Source of the DNA: Bacteroidales bacterium
GTDB taxonomy: Bacteria > Bacteroidota > Bacteroidia > Bacteroidales > UBA932
Direction of reading: 5' to 3'
DNA length: 7,435 bases
Assembly (NCBI GenBank): GCA_012513425.1
Contig: JAAZCF010000240.1
Span: forward strand, 1-7,435
Position numbers and translations under genes: made by a program. This document shows positions 6,861 to 7,435 of this stretch, one piece after another. The notes under the pieces were generated by a model, which was given only the letters and a program-made list of their open reading frames with translations, did no database searches and had not been told where the DNA came from. The number at the start of each line of letters is the position of its first letter. Position 1 is the first letter of the stretch.

Positions 6861-6900
6861 CACAAAAAAACCTCTTGCAAACGCAAGGGGCTTTTTTGTG
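6861..6900 (+). terminator. Strong intrinsic terminator after tRNA-Phe
   Basis: CCTCTTGC (6871-6878) pairs with GCAAGGGG (6883-6890) around an AAAC loop, with one G-T pair. The flanks CACAAAAAA (6861-6869) and TTTTTTGTG (6892-6900) extend the complementarity, with a single A/C mismatch. The T run after the stem fits an intrinsic terminator, and the A run on the other side would let it work on the minus strand too. It probably ends both the tRNA transcript and the parAB-mltD operon. Confidence 0.9.
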
Positions 6901-6941
6901 GGGCGCCGTAGCAGCCTTGTTCATTTTATTGGGATTAGTTC

Positions 6942-6971
6942 TTTAGATTCAATCATTTTCATATACATTTG
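6942..6971 (+). promoter_or_regulatory. Probable Bacteroidota-type promoter for the downstream cysteine-rich gene
   Basis: TACATTTG (6964-6971) matches the TAnnTTTG -7 box fully. TTTA (6942-6945), 18 bases upstream, is a one-mismatch candidate for the -33 TTTG box. The expected start near 6978 would give a leader of about 18 bases before ATG 6996. Confidence 0.6.
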
Positions 6972-6995
6972 TGACGTAAACTATAAACTATCGAT

Positions 6996-7435
6996 ATGGA
7001 AAACAATAACAATATGGATAATAATCCAGATAATCATTCTATGAGTGATTATACTCCGGTTCTGCAACTGTTTTATCAGACAATTGAGAATGGAATCAAT
7101 GATTTGCCCCCAAAAGAGCAATCAAACCTTTATAAGCCATGCGCCATTGGATGTGCAAGTGCTTTTGTATTGAAAGAACAACAAAGGCAATTTCATGAGT
7201 GTAATGACGATTTAGATTTGCAATATACTAAATACGGACGCTCAGATTTTTTCTTCGCCGATATTATTGAAAAAGGACATATCTACCAGATAGGCTTTCC
7301 AAAATGCGTATGCCCAATGGTTCTTTCTGGCTTTTCTAAAAATGCCGTTCACTGTGAATGTTCTCGTCAGAGCATACTTTTCATCCTTCATGAACTGCTT
7401 CCAGATAAACAATTTGAAGTAGAGACCATCCATAC
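6996..7435 (+). CDS. Cysteine-rich protein of unknown function (3' end outside window)
   Basis: An open frame runs from ATG 6996 through 146 codons to the window edge with no stop. I do not recognise the family securely. The first 20 residues are polar and Asn-rich (MENNNNMDNNPDNHS); later in-frame ATGs at 7014 and 7041 could be the real start, but 6996 fits the predicted promoter. There is no signal peptide or membrane helix, so it is probably cytosolic. Seven cysteines stand out: Cys49 and Cys53 (CAIGC), Cys69, Cys104 and Cys106 (FPKCVCPMV), and Cys120 and Cys122 (HCECSRQS). The paired CxC motifs suggest a metal or iron-sulfur site or redox thiols; this is inference. ILHELLP (130-136) followed by FEVETI looks like a helix then a strand. 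A small bacterial protein family of the DUF6144 kind came to mind but could not be confirmed. It follows a strong terminator, so it is its own transcription unit. Confidence 0.75.
   Translation, partial: MENNNNMDNNPDNHSMSDYTPVLQLFYQTIENGINDLPPKEQSNLYKPCAIGCASAFVLKEQQRQFHECNDDLDLQYTKYGRSDFFFADIIEKGHIYQIGFPKCVCPMVLSGFSKNAVHCECSRQSILFILHELLPDKQFEVETIH

Noticed and set aside
7242..7433. 63-residue minus-strand open frame at the right edge
   Set aside because: It overlaps the better supported plus-strand cysteine-rich frame, which has a promoter-like sequence and stays open for 440 bases.

Overview
The window looks like chromosomal DNA of a member of the Bacteroidota, probably order Bacteroidales. 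The evidence is AT-rich DNA, promoters of the TTTG-N19-TAnnTTTG type used by the Bacteroidota sigma factor, no Shine-Dalgarno-like leaders, a GpsA of the Bacteroidota sequence type, a DUF5683 protein directly behind ParB, and a lipoprotein of glycoside hydrolase family 2 (GH2). Genus and species cannot be told from the sequence alone.

Layout. The left third is on the minus strand: a YegS/DagK-type lipid kinase (2387-1464), then gpsA (1464-472, overlapping the kinase stop as TAATG), then the start of a GH2 lipoprotein gene (453 to the window edge). The GH2 frame is broken by a one-base shortage in an A run at 324-328. From a divergent promoter region (2388-2487) the plus strand carries parA (2488-3255), parB (3255-4169, again TAATG), a DUF5683 membrane protein (4181-5107) and an MltD-like lytic transglycosylase with LysM domains (5109-6737). 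These are packed so tightly that one operon is likely. A tRNA-Phe gene (6788-6860) with its own promoter follows, then a strong hairpin terminator (6861-6900). The last 440 bases hold a promoter-like sequence and the first 146 codons of a cysteine-rich protein of unknown function that runs off the window.

How the genes fit together. The minus-strand pair serves glycerophospholipid metabolism: GpsA makes sn-glycerol 3-phosphate and the lipid kinase probably phosphorylates diacylglycerol or a related lipid. The plus-strand operon couples chromosome segregation (ParA/ParB) with an envelope protein of unknown role and a peptidoglycan-cleaving enzyme, suggesting coordinated origin segregation and wall growth or division.

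Most notable points: (1) ParA has alanine at residue 40, where the family has the catalytic aspartate of the DxDPQ motif, the same change as the laboratory Soj D40A hydrolysis-deficient mutant; (2) the DUF5683 protein contains two diverged copies of its core module; (3) the GH2 gene is frameshifted at a sequence that also reads as a G GGA AAA slippery heptamer. No clearly new multi-gene system was seen.
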